From JAYFQE01 sp034927345 (GTDB lineage Bacteria; Bacillota; Clostridia; Saccharofermentanales; UBA5734), in NCBI GenBank assembly GCA_034927345.1, contig JAYFQE010000019.1, forward strand, positions 62,001-126,000: a stretch of DNA of 64,000 nucleotides. The letters are read 5' to 3'. The translations under genes and the position numbers were made by a program. Each line of letters opens with the position of its first letter. The stretch's first letter is position 1. Positions 8,943 to 17,776 of the stretch are shown here, in pieces. The notes below the pieces were generated by a model. The model had not been told where the DNA came from, made no database searches, and worked only from the letters and a program-made list of their open reading frames with translations.

Positions 8943-9524
8943 GTGAATCAGATATTGTTCAAAAGCCGGCCGGCTTTTCGCCAGTGGCTCGAAGAAAATG
9001 CTCTTTCCGATGAAGGAATTTGGCTTATATTAAGCAAAAAGGACAGCCCGGAAACGATAAAAGGAAGCGAAGCGCTGGAAGAAGCCTTATGTTTTGGCTG
9101 GATTGACGGTCAAATGCAGAACGTCGATGAAAGCACTTACCGCAAATATTTTAAACAGCGCAGCATAACAAGTCATTGGTCGGAAAAGAACAAAAGCCTT
9201 GTTGAAAAACTGGAAGCGCGAGGTTTGATGACCGATTTGGGTAAAGCGAAAGTAGAGCAGGCCAAGCAAAACGGCTGCTGGAATTCACCGAAACCTGAAC
9301 CGCTGACCGGCGAACAGCTGCAACAATTCGCTGATCTGGTGAAAGTCAATGATGCCGCCTATGCGAACTATATCAAGATGTCGCCTTCGGTTCGCAGAAC
9401 GTATGCCGCTTCCTACTTCCTCGGCGCCAAGACCGAAGAAGGAAAGCAAAAAAGACTGAACACCATTATCGAGCGGCTCATTTTAAATTTAAATCCGATG
9501 GAGAGCATGAGCAAGAAAAAGTAA
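8943..9524 (+). CDS. YdeI/OmpD-associated family protein
   Basis: A 193-residue protein recognised by the family pattern LCFGWIDGQ, KYFKQRS and HWSEKNKS and by the YdeI-type C-terminal helical half. E. coli YdeI has been linked to resistance to polymyxin and to bacteriocin protection, but the biochemistry is not settled. It starts with GTG at 8943 behind GGAAGGAGG. The 111 bases after it (9525-9635) contain a short open frame ending at a TAA, possibly a gene remnant, that I do not recognise. Confidence 0.75.
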   Translation: MNQILFKSRPAFRQWLEENALSDEGIWLILSKKDSPETIKGSEALEEALCFGWIDGQMQNVDESTYRKYFKQRSITSHWSEKNKSLVEKLEARGLMTDLGKAKVEQAKQNGCWNSPKPEPLTGEQLQQFADLVKVNDAAYANYIKMSPSVRRTYAASYFLGAKTEEGKQKRLNTIIERLILNLNPMESMSKKK

Positions 9525-9635
9525 GCAGCATGATGAGGATGATTGGAAAGATTTACTGGAAATAGCGATATCCAAAGAGCATTCGCCGTTTGCCAACTGC
9601 GATCATGCCTGGCCGACAGATGAAACAGATTAAAT

Positions 9636-10583
9636 TTATTGTACTTGATATACTCGCACGGCATCCAGAGATCCGGCCATAATATAGAGAGTCCCGTCAG
9701 CTGCAACATACAGATTGTTTTGAATATAGACTGTATCTTTCAATAATTCATCCAGATGTATAATACTAACAGGTTCGCCGTTGGCCTTGCAGCGGCATAT
9801 ATATTTGTTTCCGCCAAACACGGTAAAAAGATCACCATTGCTGTTTTTTCCGATAGGCACAGGTATAATATCGGGTTGTTCAATCGGGATTGTCCAATTT
9901 ATTCCGCCCCAGGTAATTTTTCTCTGATATTGATTTAAATATGTATCGCCAACCATTATATCAGACTTGATTACTTCCTTTGACGTTTCATCCAGTTCAT
10001 AGCAAGCTTGTTGGGATATAGCCACAACTTTATCATCAATGACAACAAGACGTTGAATGTCAAAGGAAGTTTCATTACCGTTGTATACATATTTTTCCAA
10101 TAGTTCTCCGGTCAATGACATTTTAACGATATAAGCATTGCCTTGATCATAATTATGATCAAATAAATATATACTATCCTTCATAAACGTCATATTAACA
10201 CCATAGGCAACAAAGTTTGTAATATAAATATTATTTATAAATTTACCGTTAGAAAATATAGAGATTCTACCATTGCCATTGTTATAATAGTTATCAAGGA
10301 TATAGAGATCACCGTTGCCGGCGACCGCAAAATCATTTGGTCCTGCTGTGGCAATCCCATTGTCGCTTATTGCTCCATAACTTAGCTCTCCATCTTTGGT
10401 GCCGACAGGTGTTTCAAGAATTGTAACCAAAGTAGCCTCTTTCAGCTTGTTGAAAAGGAACGGTGACGGGATTTCGGCCGTTTGACTTGATGTTTTTATT
10501 GCCTGATATGTTATTATAATAGCAACAATTAAGAATAAAGGTGTTATTATATAACATGCGGCCTTTTTCATTCTGCTTCTCAT
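9636..10583 (-). CDS. Membrane-anchored beta-propeller protein, unknown function
   Basis: A 315-residue protein with an uncleaved-looking N-terminal membrane segment (IITPLFLIVAIIITYQ, about residues 11-26) and an extracellular part made of repeated short beta-sheet units such as FAVAGNGDLYILDNYY, GRISIFSNGKF and LYVAADGTLYIMAG. These recur every 40-50 residues and resemble NHL/SMP-type propeller blades. The ATG at 10583 has AGAGGT seven bases upstream; the ATG six bases earlier is too close to that site. No enzyme motif is seen and neighbours give no hint. The low-GC sequence differs from the flanking genes. Confidence 0.6.
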   Translation of the reverse strand: MRSRMKKAACYIITPLFLIVAIIITYQAIKTSSQTAEIPSPFLFNKLKEATLVTILETPVGTKDGELSYGAISDNGIATAGPNDFAVAGNGDLYILDNYYNNGNGRISIFSNGKFINNIYITNFVAYGVNMTFMKDSIYLFDHNYDQGNAYIVKMSLTGELLEKYVYNGNETSFDIQRLVVIDDKVVAISQQACYELDETSKEVIKSDIMVGDTYLNQYQRKITWGGINWTIPIEQPDIIPVPIGKNSNGDLFTVFGGNKYICRCKANGEPVSIIHLDELLKDTVYIQNNLYVAADGTLYIMAGSLDAVRVYQVQ

Positions 10584-10773
10584 AATCATTACCTCTTTAA
10601 TAATTATTTAACGATCAGCATAAACGATGCGGCTATAATATTAACATAACAAATGACAGAATAAATTGTCAATTAATAGATGAATATTATGTGATGCTGC
10701 AAGTCTTGCCTATAATGATTATGATTATTCGTTTGTGTCGTGTTATAAAACAGAAACCATGATACCTTGATGA

Positions 10774-11390
10774 TCAGCTGACCATCCTGCGTTGATAAAA
10801 CCTGAACGATAGCAAGACAGATATGATGCTGATCACCAGCGTTGCGATAACCGATAACAACAGGACTGTGATCAAATCGACCTTGAATGCCGATAAAGCG
10901 GACATGGCTTCTATTCCGACAGCTGCGGCGGCCACGGCAGCGACGGCTATCGCAATGAAAAAGGCAATGCGTCCTCTTTCAACGCCGAATCTAAACATAA
11001 TAGGCATATTCAGCGCAAGAATGACCGCCGCAACACACGCGACGAGCAGAATGGAAGGATAGGTTTCCGGCTCTGCCGCCGTGTGCTTAACAAAGCTGCT
11101 CACAAACTTGGCGGCGGACGCCAAAATAACGGCGGCGGCAATGCCGATATATCCGAGCAGATATTTGCTGAAACAATATTTCGCACCGAATAGGGCATCA
11201 TCGCCGCAAGAGAGTCCCACTTGGCCCGTTCATCATAAGCCAGCGCCGTGATCGGAAGCATGGCGGCATAGACAACGGCAAAGCTGGTCATCGACTCGCC
11301 CGGCATTACCGCAAACACAAGAATGAGAAGAATAAATATTTTCGCCTGTTTGAACAGGGTATAATAATCCTTTAATAATAAGCCCTTCAT
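10774..11390 (-). pseudogene. ABC-2 type permease, disrupted by a frameshift
   Basis: Two overlapping frames together encode one ABC-2 permease of about 205 residues. The first frame runs MKGLLLKDYYTLFKQAK to MMPYSVRNIVS. The continuation, SKYLLGYIGIAAAV onwards with four hydrophobic segments, sits in another frame. Adding one base in GTTTCAGCAAATAT at about 11174 would join them as VRNIVSSKYLLG. The start overlaps the end of the ATPase gene by four bases. Without this subunit the transporter is probably inactive, unless the shift is a sequencing or assembly error, which is a real possibility for a single base. Confidence 0.75.
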
Positions 11391-12238
11391 TGTTTTTTAT
11401 CTCCCTTCGCCAGAAAAAGTATGATGTCTTCAAGGGAAGTATGCTCCGTTGCAAAGGCAGAAGATATTCCTGTTTTCAAGACAAGCGCCTCCACACCGTA
11501 GTCGCTTTCCTTCATGCCCTTGACCGCATCTTCCGGTATTGCCTCAAAATCAGCCTGTGACAGCTTTACAATGGCATATTCCTCAAGCAGCCGGTCTTTT
11601 TCTTCACAGAACAACAGTCTGCCGTTATGTATAAAAGTGATATAATCGCAGATTTTTTCGAGGTCGCTGACAATGTGTGAAGACAGCAGAATCGAGTGCG
11701 AATCATCACGAGTAAAGTCATTAAATAGATCCAGGATTTGATCACGCACCATCGGGTCAAGGCCGCTGGTGGCTTCGTCAAGAATCAACAGCTTTGGTTT
11801 ATGAGACAACGCGACGGCGATGGCCAGCTTCATTTTCATACCGCGCGAGAAATCTTTAAATTCCTTATTATCCGGCAATGACAGCGAATTCAAAAAGTTT
11901 TGATAGCAATCGTCATCCCAGTTGCGATAGGTGCTGCGCATGACCTTGCCAAGTCTTTTTGCCGTCAGGACTTCCGGGAAATAAGCTTCATCAAGCACGA
12001 TGCCAATATCTTGTTTTATATCATTAAACTCGGCGCTTTCATGATCAACATTTAAAACGTTGACCTGACCGCTATCTTTAACCGCAGCGTTCATGATTAA
12101 TTTGATGGTTGTGCTTTTTCCGGCGCCATTCTCGCCGACAAGCCCCATGATGCTTCCTTGAGGTAGTGTAAAGTTAATGTTGCTGAGCGCAAAACCCGGA
12201 TAGGTTTTATTTAATCCCTGGATTTCTATGGCGTTCAT
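11387..12238 (-). CDS. ABC transporter ATP-binding protein (YtrB/BcrA-like)
   Basis: A 283-residue ABC ATPase with Walker A GENGAGKS near residue 36, signature FSRGMKMK and Walker B LLILDEATSGLD. The C-terminal extension of about 70 residues is typical of ABC-2 export ATPases. It overlaps the GntR regulator upstream and the permease downstream by four bases each, so translation is coupled across the operon. Related YtrA-type operons respond to cell-wall antibiotics, and that is the likely signal here. The partner permease is frameshifted. Confidence 0.88.
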   Translation of the reverse strand: MNAIEIQGLNKTYPGFALSNINFTLPQGSIMGLVGENGAGKSTTIKLIMNAAVKDSGQVNVLNVDHESAEFNDIKQDIGIVLDEAYFPEVLTAKRLGKVMRSTYRNWDDDCYQNFLNSLSLPDNKEFKDFSRGMKMKLAIAVALSHKPKLLILDEATSGLDPMVRDQILDLFNDFTRDDSHSILLSSHIVSDLEKICDYITFIHNGRLLFCEEKDRLLEEYAIVKLSQADFEAIPEDAVKGMKESDYGVEALVLKTGISSAFATEHTSLEDIILFLAKGDKKQ

Positions 12239-12618
12239 GTAAACGATTCCTCCTTCTGAATAACCCGAAACATATCTATGATTTCAGCAGCGGACAAGCT
12301 ACAAGCCGGCGCGAGCTGTATGATCTTGCGTATGTGTTCTTCAATCTGTTTCAAATTTCCTTCACGGATCAGTTCTGTATTTTTTTCGGAAACATAACAG
12401 CCTTTGCCGGCAACGGTGTTGATAAAGCCTTCTTTTTCAAGCTCGTCATATGCCCGCTTGGTCGTGATCACGCTGATGCGCAGATCTTTAGCCAAAGCCC
12501 GGATCGACGGCAGCGCATCACCCTCGGAGAGTTCGCCGGATATGATGCAGTTTTTGATTTGAAGGTAGATCTGTTCATAGATCGGTAGATTGTTCGCATT
12601 GCTGATAATGATATTCAA
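12235..12618 (-). CDS. GntR-family regulator, YtrA subfamily
   Basis: A 127-residue regulator with a GntR winged helix (ALPSIRALAKDLRIS, then TTKRAYDELEKEGF) and only a short C-terminal helix pair, the size of the YtrA subfamily. It starts with TTG at 12618, seven bases after GGAGG. It heads an ABC operon and most likely represses its own promoter through the perfect dyad at 12640-12660. The inducing signal is not evident; YtrA relatives sense lipid II-binding antibiotics. Confidence 0.85.
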   Translation of the reverse strand: MNIIISNANNLPIYEQIYLQIKNCIISGELSEGDALPSIRALAKDLRISVITTKRAYDELEKEGFINTVAGKGCYVSEKNTELIREGNLKQIEEHIRKIIQLAPACSLSAAEIIDMFRVIQKEESFT

Positions 12619-12639
12619 TCCGTCGCCTCCAATAAATAC

Positions 12640-12660
12640 TGTATATAAACAATATATACA
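12640..12660 (-). promoter_or_regulatory. GntR/YtrA operator dyad
   Basis: A perfect inverted repeat, TGTATATA-5 bp-TATATACA, lies just downstream of the -10 box and 22 bp before the GntR start codon. Bound regulator would block promoter clearance, which is the normal autorepression layout of this subfamily. Confidence 0.7.
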
Positions 12661-12688
12661 ATATATGCACATGAAGGCTTCATGTCAA
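12660..12688 (-). promoter_or_regulatory. Promoter of the GntR-ABC operon
   Basis: On the minus strand TTGACA (12683-12688) and TATATT (12660-12665) are separated by 17 bp. This near-consensus sigma-A promoter abuts the operator dyad. Confidence 0.75.
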
Positions 12689-12825
12689 GAGCTTTTCGAT
12701 AGAATAAAATTGAAAAATGACTGCCCCGGACATCGTATTATAGTGTAATATAAAAATGATTAATGGGCATTCCGGCAGGGATGATCCAAGTTTTAAAGCC
12801 ATTATGGCGAGGAGAACGCGAAAGA

Positions 12826-13524
12826 ATGAATAATACAGAAGAATGGGTTCAGAATCGTTTGTTCGCGCTTCAGGATTTGAAATACAGGGATTTTACCAGC
12901 AAGCTGATGCCGACGGTAGACAAAGCGGCGGTGATCGGCGTACGGACGCCGGACCTGCGGAAGTTCGCGAAGGAATTCGCCAAGATGCCGGAGGCGGCGG
13001 CGTATATCAAAGTTCTGCCGCACCAGTATTATGAAGAAAATAACCTTCATGGATTTCTCATCGAACAAATAAAGGATTATGCGGTATGCATAACCGCGCT
13101 GGATGAGTTCCTGCCTTATGTGGATAACTGGGCAACCTGCGACCTGATGAGTCCGAAGGTGTTCAAGAAACATCTGCCGGAGCTTCTTGAAGCAATAAAA
13201 AAATGGCTGCAATCCAGTCATCCCTATAGCGTTCGTTTCGGTATAGGCATGTTGATGAGCTTTTATCTGGACGAATCGTTCAAACCGGATTATCTGACGC
13301 TTGCCGCCGGCCTGCGCAGCGATGAATACTACGTCAAGATGATGATTGCCTGGTATTTCGCCACGGCGATGGCCAAACAGTATGACGCGGCGCTGCCATT
13401 CATCGAACAACAGCGCCTGGACCCCTGGACGCATAACAAGTCGATACAGAATGCTTGTGAAAGTTACCGGATTACAGATGCGCAGAAAGCTTATTTACGG
13501 ACCTTAAAAATCGGGAGCAAATGA
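12826..13524 (+). CDS. DNA alkylation repair protein, AlkD-like HEAT-repeat family
   Basis: A 232-residue all-helical protein of the AlkD / DNA alkylation repair family, seen from VIGVRTPDLRKFAKE, the FDEFLPYVDNWATCD-like stretch and the C-terminal DPWTHNKSIQNACES. Family enzymes remove alkylated purines such as 3-methyladenine without flipping the base, but many short relatives are untested. An ATG at 12826 after AGGAG was taken as start; upstream in-frame codons lack a site. It stands alone between divergent operons. Confidence 0.8.
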   Translation: MNNTEEWVQNRLFALQDLKYRDFTSKLMPTVDKAAVIGVRTPDLRKFAKEFAKMPEAAAYIKVLPHQYYEENNLHGFLIEQIKDYAVCITALDEFLPYVDNWATCDLMSPKVFKKHLPELLEAIKKWLQSSHPYSVRFGIGMLMSFYLDESFKPDYLTLAAGLRSDEYYVKMMIAWYFATAMAKQYDAALPFIEQQRLDPWTHNKSIQNACESYRITDAQKAYLRTLKIGSK

Positions 13525-13577
13525 GAAAGCGACAGTCGGGACATTCAATAATCGGATAATGAAAGGAGCCATGAAGG

Positions 13578-14528
13578 ATGAACCTGTTGAAAAAAGCAAT
13601 GCTGTATGAATATCCGAAGCAGCTGCCGGTTATGGTCGGCATCCTGCCGGCGGCGTGGATTAAATATGGCGATGAGCTCGTGCGTTTGATGAAGGATTAT
13701 CCGGACTTATATCCGGTTGTCCCGGATCTGGATCATTTAGAGGCTATTATCCCGCCGAGTTACCATTACGGTACTTTTACCGATGAATGGGGATGCTTGT
13801 GGGGCAATATCGATGAAGGCATGGAATCCATTGTCACCGGCCATCCCGTGAAAACACGGGAAGATATCATTCATTTGAAAATACCGGAGAATAACGACGG
13901 AAGACTTCCTCATGGTTTTATGTACTTGCGGCTGCTCGACCTCAGGGGTTTTGAGGAGGCGATGATCGATTTTGCCGAGGAATGTGACGAATTGCAGATT
14001 CTAATTGATAAGGTTCTGGAGTACAATTGCCGCCAAATCCGGACGGCTTTGCCCAATGCGGATGAAATCACTTATTTCGGCGATGATCTCGGCATCCAGA
14101 CCGGCCTGGCAATAGGCGCCGAAAAATGGCGCAAGTACCTGAAGCCCTGTTACCGGAAAATGTATCAAATGGTGCGCGATGCGGGCAAATTGGTTTATAT
14201 GCATTCGGACGGCAGGATTATCGATATCATGCCCGATTTGCAGGAGTGCGGCGTTAATATGATCAATCCTCAATTTCGCGCCAACGGGCTGGATGATCTG
14301 GCAAGGGTTTGTAGAGGGAAAATTCCGATCAATCTGGATTTGGACAGACAGCTCTTCCCCTTTGCGACGCCTTCTCAATTGGATGATCATGTCAGAGCTT
14401 GTGTCGAAGCATTGTTTTTACCGCAAGGCGGATTAGGGCTTAATATTGAATTCAACTATGAAATCCCATTGGAAAATATGGACGCCGTTCTCAGTGCGGC
14501 AAGAAAATACAGAATGTACAAAGGCTGA
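13578..14528 (+). CDS. Uroporphyrinogen decarboxylase-like (URO-D fold) methyltransferase-type protein
   Basis: A 316-residue protein of the URO-D fold family. Recognisable segments are IVTGHPVKTREDI, ITYFGDDLGIQTG, VYMHSDGRIIDI and MINPQFRANGLDDL. It lacks the arginine-rich N-terminus of true HemE, and no haem genes are nearby. Such proteins in anaerobes include corrinoid-dependent methyltransferases (MtaA/CmuA-like), but no corrinoid protein is adjacent. The HSDG segment replaces the zinc-binding site seen in the methyltransferases only in part, so the reaction is open. An M20 hydrolase gene follows 45 bp downstream in the same direction. Confidence 0.75.
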   Translation: MNLLKKAMLYEYPKQLPVMVGILPAAWIKYGDELVRLMKDYPDLYPVVPDLDHLEAIIPPSYHYGTFTDEWGCLWGNIDEGMESIVTGHPVKTREDIIHLKIPENNDGRLPHGFMYLRLLDLRGFEEAMIDFAEECDELQILIDKVLEYNCRQIRTALPNADEITYFGDDLGIQTGLAIGAEKWRKYLKPCYRKMYQMVRDAGKLVYMHSDGRIIDIMPDLQECGVNMINPQFRANGLDDLARVCRGKIPINLDLDRQLFPFATPSQLDDHVRACVEALFLPQGGLGLNIEFNYEIPLENMDAVLSAARKYRMYKG

Positions 14529-14573
14529 ATTTTTAGCCGGGATAATCATTTCAGGAGGAAAGAGAGAAAAGAT

Positions 14574-15764
14574 ATGAACGCAATAGAAGCATTAAAGGCA
14601 GTAGATAAGGAATACATCATCGCTCTGCGCCGCGAATTGCATCGGTTCCCCGAGCTGGCATTTGATTTGCCCATGACGCTTGCACTGGTCAGGCGGGAGC
14701 TTAATAGCCTCGGCATTCCATACACCGAAAAATATGGTGACAGCAGCATAACCGCTTTCATTAATCCGGACTGTAAAAAATTCACCATCGGTATTCGGGC
14801 GGATATGGACGCGCTGCCGCTGACCGAGAAAACCGGTCTTCCATTTGCTTCCGAGCATCCGGGCATCATGCACGCCTGCGGACATGACGCGCATACCGCC
14901 ATGCTTCTCGGCACCGCAAAGGCACTTAAAAGCGTTGAAGACGCGCTTGCCTGCAGGGTTGTCCTGGTATTCCAGGCCTGCGAGGAAGGGGAGCTGAGCG
15001 GAGCGCGCCGCATGGTTGAGGACGGCCTGATGAACGAGATCGATGTGATCATCGGCATGCATGTTGAGAATGGATTTGATCGCGGCACCGTCGGCATATG
15101 CCCCGGCGCATCCATGGCAGCTTCCCATCCGCTGCATATTGAGTTTTTCGGCAAAACCGCCCATGCTACCCTGCCTCAGACCGGCGTGAACGCTTTGGCC
15201 ATGGCTGTGAATACCTATGGCGGAATATCGAATCTGCTCGCCACCCGCATGAATCCACTGGACAAATATGTCTGTTGTGTTGGCATGCTGAGTGCCGGAA
15301 GTACGGACAATGTTATTCCGGATTATGCCGAGATGAAGGTTTCGCTTCGCTCCTATGATGTGAAGATCGAGTCGTTTATCGTCGACAATATCAGAAAAAT
15401 TGCCGAAAACGCAGCGGCGGAGCAGGGCGGAAGCATGAGCTTTCATGAGGATGTCAAAGCACTGCCTTTGATAAACGATCCTATTGTAACAGAACATACG
15501 CTTGCAGCTGCAAGAAAGGTCGTCGGACCGGAAAACATCGTCGCCATACCGGCTAAATTGAGTTCGGAGGATTTTTCCTTCTATCTTGCCCATAAGCCGG
15601 GCGCTTTCTTTCGTCTGGGCACAAGGAACGAAGCCAAGGGCTGCGTAACCCTGCCGCATAACAATAATTTCTTGCTAGACGAGGATGCGCTGGAAATCGG
15701 CAGCAAAGTGTCGGTCCAATTCGTGTTGGATAACATGGCCGGCATACCGGATCTGAGGATGTAA
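14574..15764 (+). CDS. M20 family amidohydrolase (N-acyl amino acid hydrolase-like)
   Basis: A 396-residue M20D-type metallopeptidase. The metal-binding blocks are visible in order: GIRADMDALPL, HACGHDAHTAM, the catalytic EE of QACEEGE, IIGMHV and, near the C-terminus, SSEDFSFY. An AGGAGG site precedes the ATG. Relatives hydrolyse N-acyl-amino acids, aminoacyl conjugates or amide antibiotics in the cytosol. The stop codon is followed directly by the ATG of an acetyltransferase, so the two are coupled. The natural substrate is unknown. Confidence 0.88.
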   Translation: MNAIEALKAVDKEYIIALRRELHRFPELAFDLPMTLALVRRELNSLGIPYTEKYGDSSITAFINPDCKKFTIGIRADMDALPLTEKTGLPFASEHPGIMHACGHDAHTAMLLGTAKALKSVEDALACRVVLVFQACEEGELSGARRMVEDGLMNEIDVIIGMHVENGFDRGTVGICPGASMAASHPLHIEFFGKTAHATLPQTGVNALAMAVNTYGGISNLLATRMNPLDKYVCCVGMLSAGSTDNVIPDYAEMKVSLRSYDVKIESFIVDNIRKIAENAAAEQGGSMSFHEDVKALPLINDPIVTEHTLAAARKVVGPENIVAIPAKLSSEDFSFYLAHKPGAFFRLGTRNEAKGCVTLPHNNNFLLDEDALEIGSKVSVQFVLDNMAGIPDLRM

Positions 15765-16361
15765 ATGATCAACGAAAACACACCGACTATAGAAACAGAC
15801 AGGCTGATACTCAGAGCATTCACTGATGAAGATATCCGTGATTTTTTTGAGATTATGAGCGACAAAGAAGTCAATACTTTTTTGCCCTGGTTTGTGATGA
15901 AGACTCAAGATGAAGCGAGATCATTTCTTGAGAACAGATTTTTTGCGTACTATAAAAAGCCGTCTGCTTATCGATATGCTATTTGCTTGAAAGAGAATGA
16001 TAGGCCAATCGGTTATGTATGTTTGAGCGACGATGAAAATTATGATTTTGGTTATGGCTTGAAAAAAAAATATTGGCATAAAGGCATAATCACTGAAGCG
16101 TCAACCGCCGTTGTTGATAGAATAAAAAACGCAGGATATCCTTACATTACCGCTACTCATGATGTCCAAAATCCCCGGAGCGGCAATGTCATGAAAAAAC
16201 TGGGCATGACTTATCGTTATTCTTACGTCGAACAATGGCAGCCTAAGAATTTTCCTGTCACCTTTAGAATGTACCAGCTGAATTTCGATGCGAATGATGG
16301 TCGCACCTATATGGGTTATTGGGATAGATACGAAAATCATTTTATTGAACAGAAGGTATGA
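15765..16361 (+). CDS. GNAT N-acetyltransferase, RimJ/RimL type
   Basis: A 198-residue acetyltransferase with the RimJ/RimL-like N-terminus ETDRLILRAFTDEDI and the acetyl-CoA-binding half carrying GLKKKYWHKGIITEA, followed by a HDVQNPRSGNVMKKLGM block. The final 40 residues are an extra tail. It begins immediately after the M20 stop codon, which suggests translational coupling. The acceptor amine is not known; relatives modify ribosomal proteins, peptides or small molecules. Confidence 0.85.
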   Translation: MINENTPTIETDRLILRAFTDEDIRDFFEIMSDKEVNTFLPWFVMKTQDEARSFLENRFFAYYKKPSAYRYAICLKENDRPIGYVCLSDDENYDFGYGLKKKYWHKGIITEASTAVVDRIKNAGYPYITATHDVQNPRSGNVMKKLGMTYRYSYVEQWQPKNFPVTFRMYQLNFDANDGRTYMGYWDRYENHFIEQKV

Positions 16362-16407
16362 ATGCACGGCATTGAAAGCGGCTGAGATCGGCGCGGAGGA
16401 TTTTATC

Positions 16408-17064
16408 TTGTTTTGTCCAAATTGCCATGCGGATTTATTGATGAATCACTTGTTGGATGATCGTAATATTCCGCCTATGACCAATCGATCGAAGATCCTT
16501 TATCCCCAATGTTCTTCATGTGGTCATGTCATACAACTTGCCGATATTGCCGAACATATTCAGGAGAATAAAAAAGTATTATTGATTACCGGAACAGCGG
16601 GCGCGGGGAAAACAGCAATCGGCCAGATGATAGAAAACAAGTCCGACTATATTTTTATCGACGGGGACGCTGTACAAAAAAGAGTCAATTATTTCGTAAA
16701 ACGCGATCCAAGGATTCAAGCGGATTACCAAGGTGAAACAATCCGGACGATGTTGATTTTATTAGGCTTGGGATATCCTGTTGTGGTTGGCTATATCATC
16801 AACAGAGAGACTTTGGAAAGGTATCAAACCGAATTGGCAAAGTATAAAATCACACCCGTTTTTCGTGTTCTTGTCCCGGAAAGAAACATATGCCTGGAAC
16901 GGGATATCGCCAGAGACTGCTGGACAGCCGGAGCAAAATGGGTGGATCAATGGTATGATGAAATGCGTTCTTTTTTGGTGACGCATCCTGAGCTGTGCAT
17001 TGATAATTCACATGAAACTTTAGAAGAAACTTTTAATCATCATTTTGCTGCGCTTTTGAATTAG
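16408..17064 (+). CDS. Zinc-ribbon plus P-loop kinase-like protein
   Basis: A 218-residue protein with two parts. Residues 1-45 hold two CxxC pairs (CPNC and CSSC) that look like a zinc ribbon. From about residue 60 comes a P-loop, GTAGAGKT, followed by IDGDAVQK, an arrangement like AAA_33/zeta-toxin-type or chloramphenicol phosphotransferase-like nucleotide kinases. The TTG at 16408 has GGAGGA seven bases upstream and makes the zinc ribbon the exact N-terminus. The target of phosphorylation is unknown. It follows the acetyltransferase by 46 bp. Confidence 0.65.
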   Translation: MFCPNCHADLLMNHLLDDRNIPPMTNRSKILYPQCSSCGHVIQLADIAEHIQENKKVLLITGTAGAGKTAIGQMIENKSDYIFIDGDAVQKRVNYFVKRDPRIQADYQGETIRTMLILLGLGYPVVVGYIINRETLERYQTELAKYKITPVFRVLVPERNICLERDIARDCWTAGAKWVDQWYDEMRSFLVTHPELCIDNSHETLEETFNHHFAALLN

Positions 17065-17082
17065 AACGGGAGGCATTCATGT

Positions 17083-17754
17083 ATGTATAAAATCTTGATT
17101 GTCGAGGACGACAACATGATTGCAAAAACGATTCAAAATCATCTTAAAAAGTGGGGCTGCGACGCGGAATGCGTGACGGATTTCAAGGAGGTAATCCCTT
17201 TGTTTACCGCTTATAATCCGCAGCTTATACTGCTGGATATCTCGTTGCCATTCTACAATGGCTACCACTGGTGCAGTGAAATACGTAAAGTTTCAAAAGT
17301 GCCGGTCATTTTTATATCTTCGGCATCGGACAATATGAATATCGTTATGGCCATGAATATGGGCGGCGACGATTTTATCGCCAAGCCTTTTGATCTGGCT
17401 GTACTGACAGCAAAGGTCCAGGCCATGCTGCGTCGGACCTATGACTTTGCGGGACAAGCCCATCTGCTTGAAAGCAAAGGCGCAGTACTGAACAGCAGTG
17501 ATGCCACTTTGACTTATAATAAGATAAAAATTGAACTGACTAAAAACGACTATAAAATCCTGCAGATTCTTATGGAGCATAAGGGGGAGATAGTCAGTCG
17601 TGACGCGATGATGACCCGACTGTGGGAGACTGATAGCTATGTGGATGAAAATACTTTGACCGTCAGTATCACAAGACTTCGGAAAAAACTGGAATCAGCA
17701 GGGCTGGCAGATTTTATCATAACAAAGAAGGGCATTGGCTATCGTGTTGAATGA
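17083..17754 (+). CDS. OmpR-family response regulator, BceR-like
   Basis: A 223-residue two-component regulator. The receiver domain has the acidic pair at residues 9-10, phosphorylated Asp52 (LLDISLP) and Lys101 (AKPFD). A winged-helix output domain follows from about residue 125 (LTKNDYKILQILMEH and the terminal GIGYRVE). It is the first gene of a regulator-kinase-ATPase-permease set in the order of Bacillus bceRSAB. It probably activates the promoter before the ATPase gene at 18895 when a peptide antibiotic is sensed through the transporter. Confidence 0.88.
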   Translation: MYKILIVEDDNMIAKTIQNHLKKWGCDAECVTDFKEVIPLFTAYNPQLILLDISLPFYNGYHWCSEIRKVSKVPVIFISSASDNMNIVMAMNMGGDDFIAKPFDLAVLTAKVQAMLRRTYDFAGQAHLLESKGAVLNSSDATLTYNKIKIELTKNDYKILQILMEHKGEIVSRDAMMTRLWETDSYVDENTLTVSITRLRKKLESAGLADFIITKKGIGYRVE

Positions 17755-17776
17755 TATGAAAGAAACAGGAATAATC

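Noticed and set aside
9540..9634. Short frame after the YdeI-like gene ending at a TAA
   Set aside because: It looks coding-like (about 30 residues, DDWKDLLEIAISKEH) but has no start or ribosome site and no recognised family; noted as a possible remnant only.
14592..15659. Long minus-strand open frame opposite the M20 amidohydrolase
   Set aside because: The plus-strand gene has all M20 metal motifs and a ribosome site; the antisense frame has no family pattern and no start signal, so it is a mirror of codon bias.
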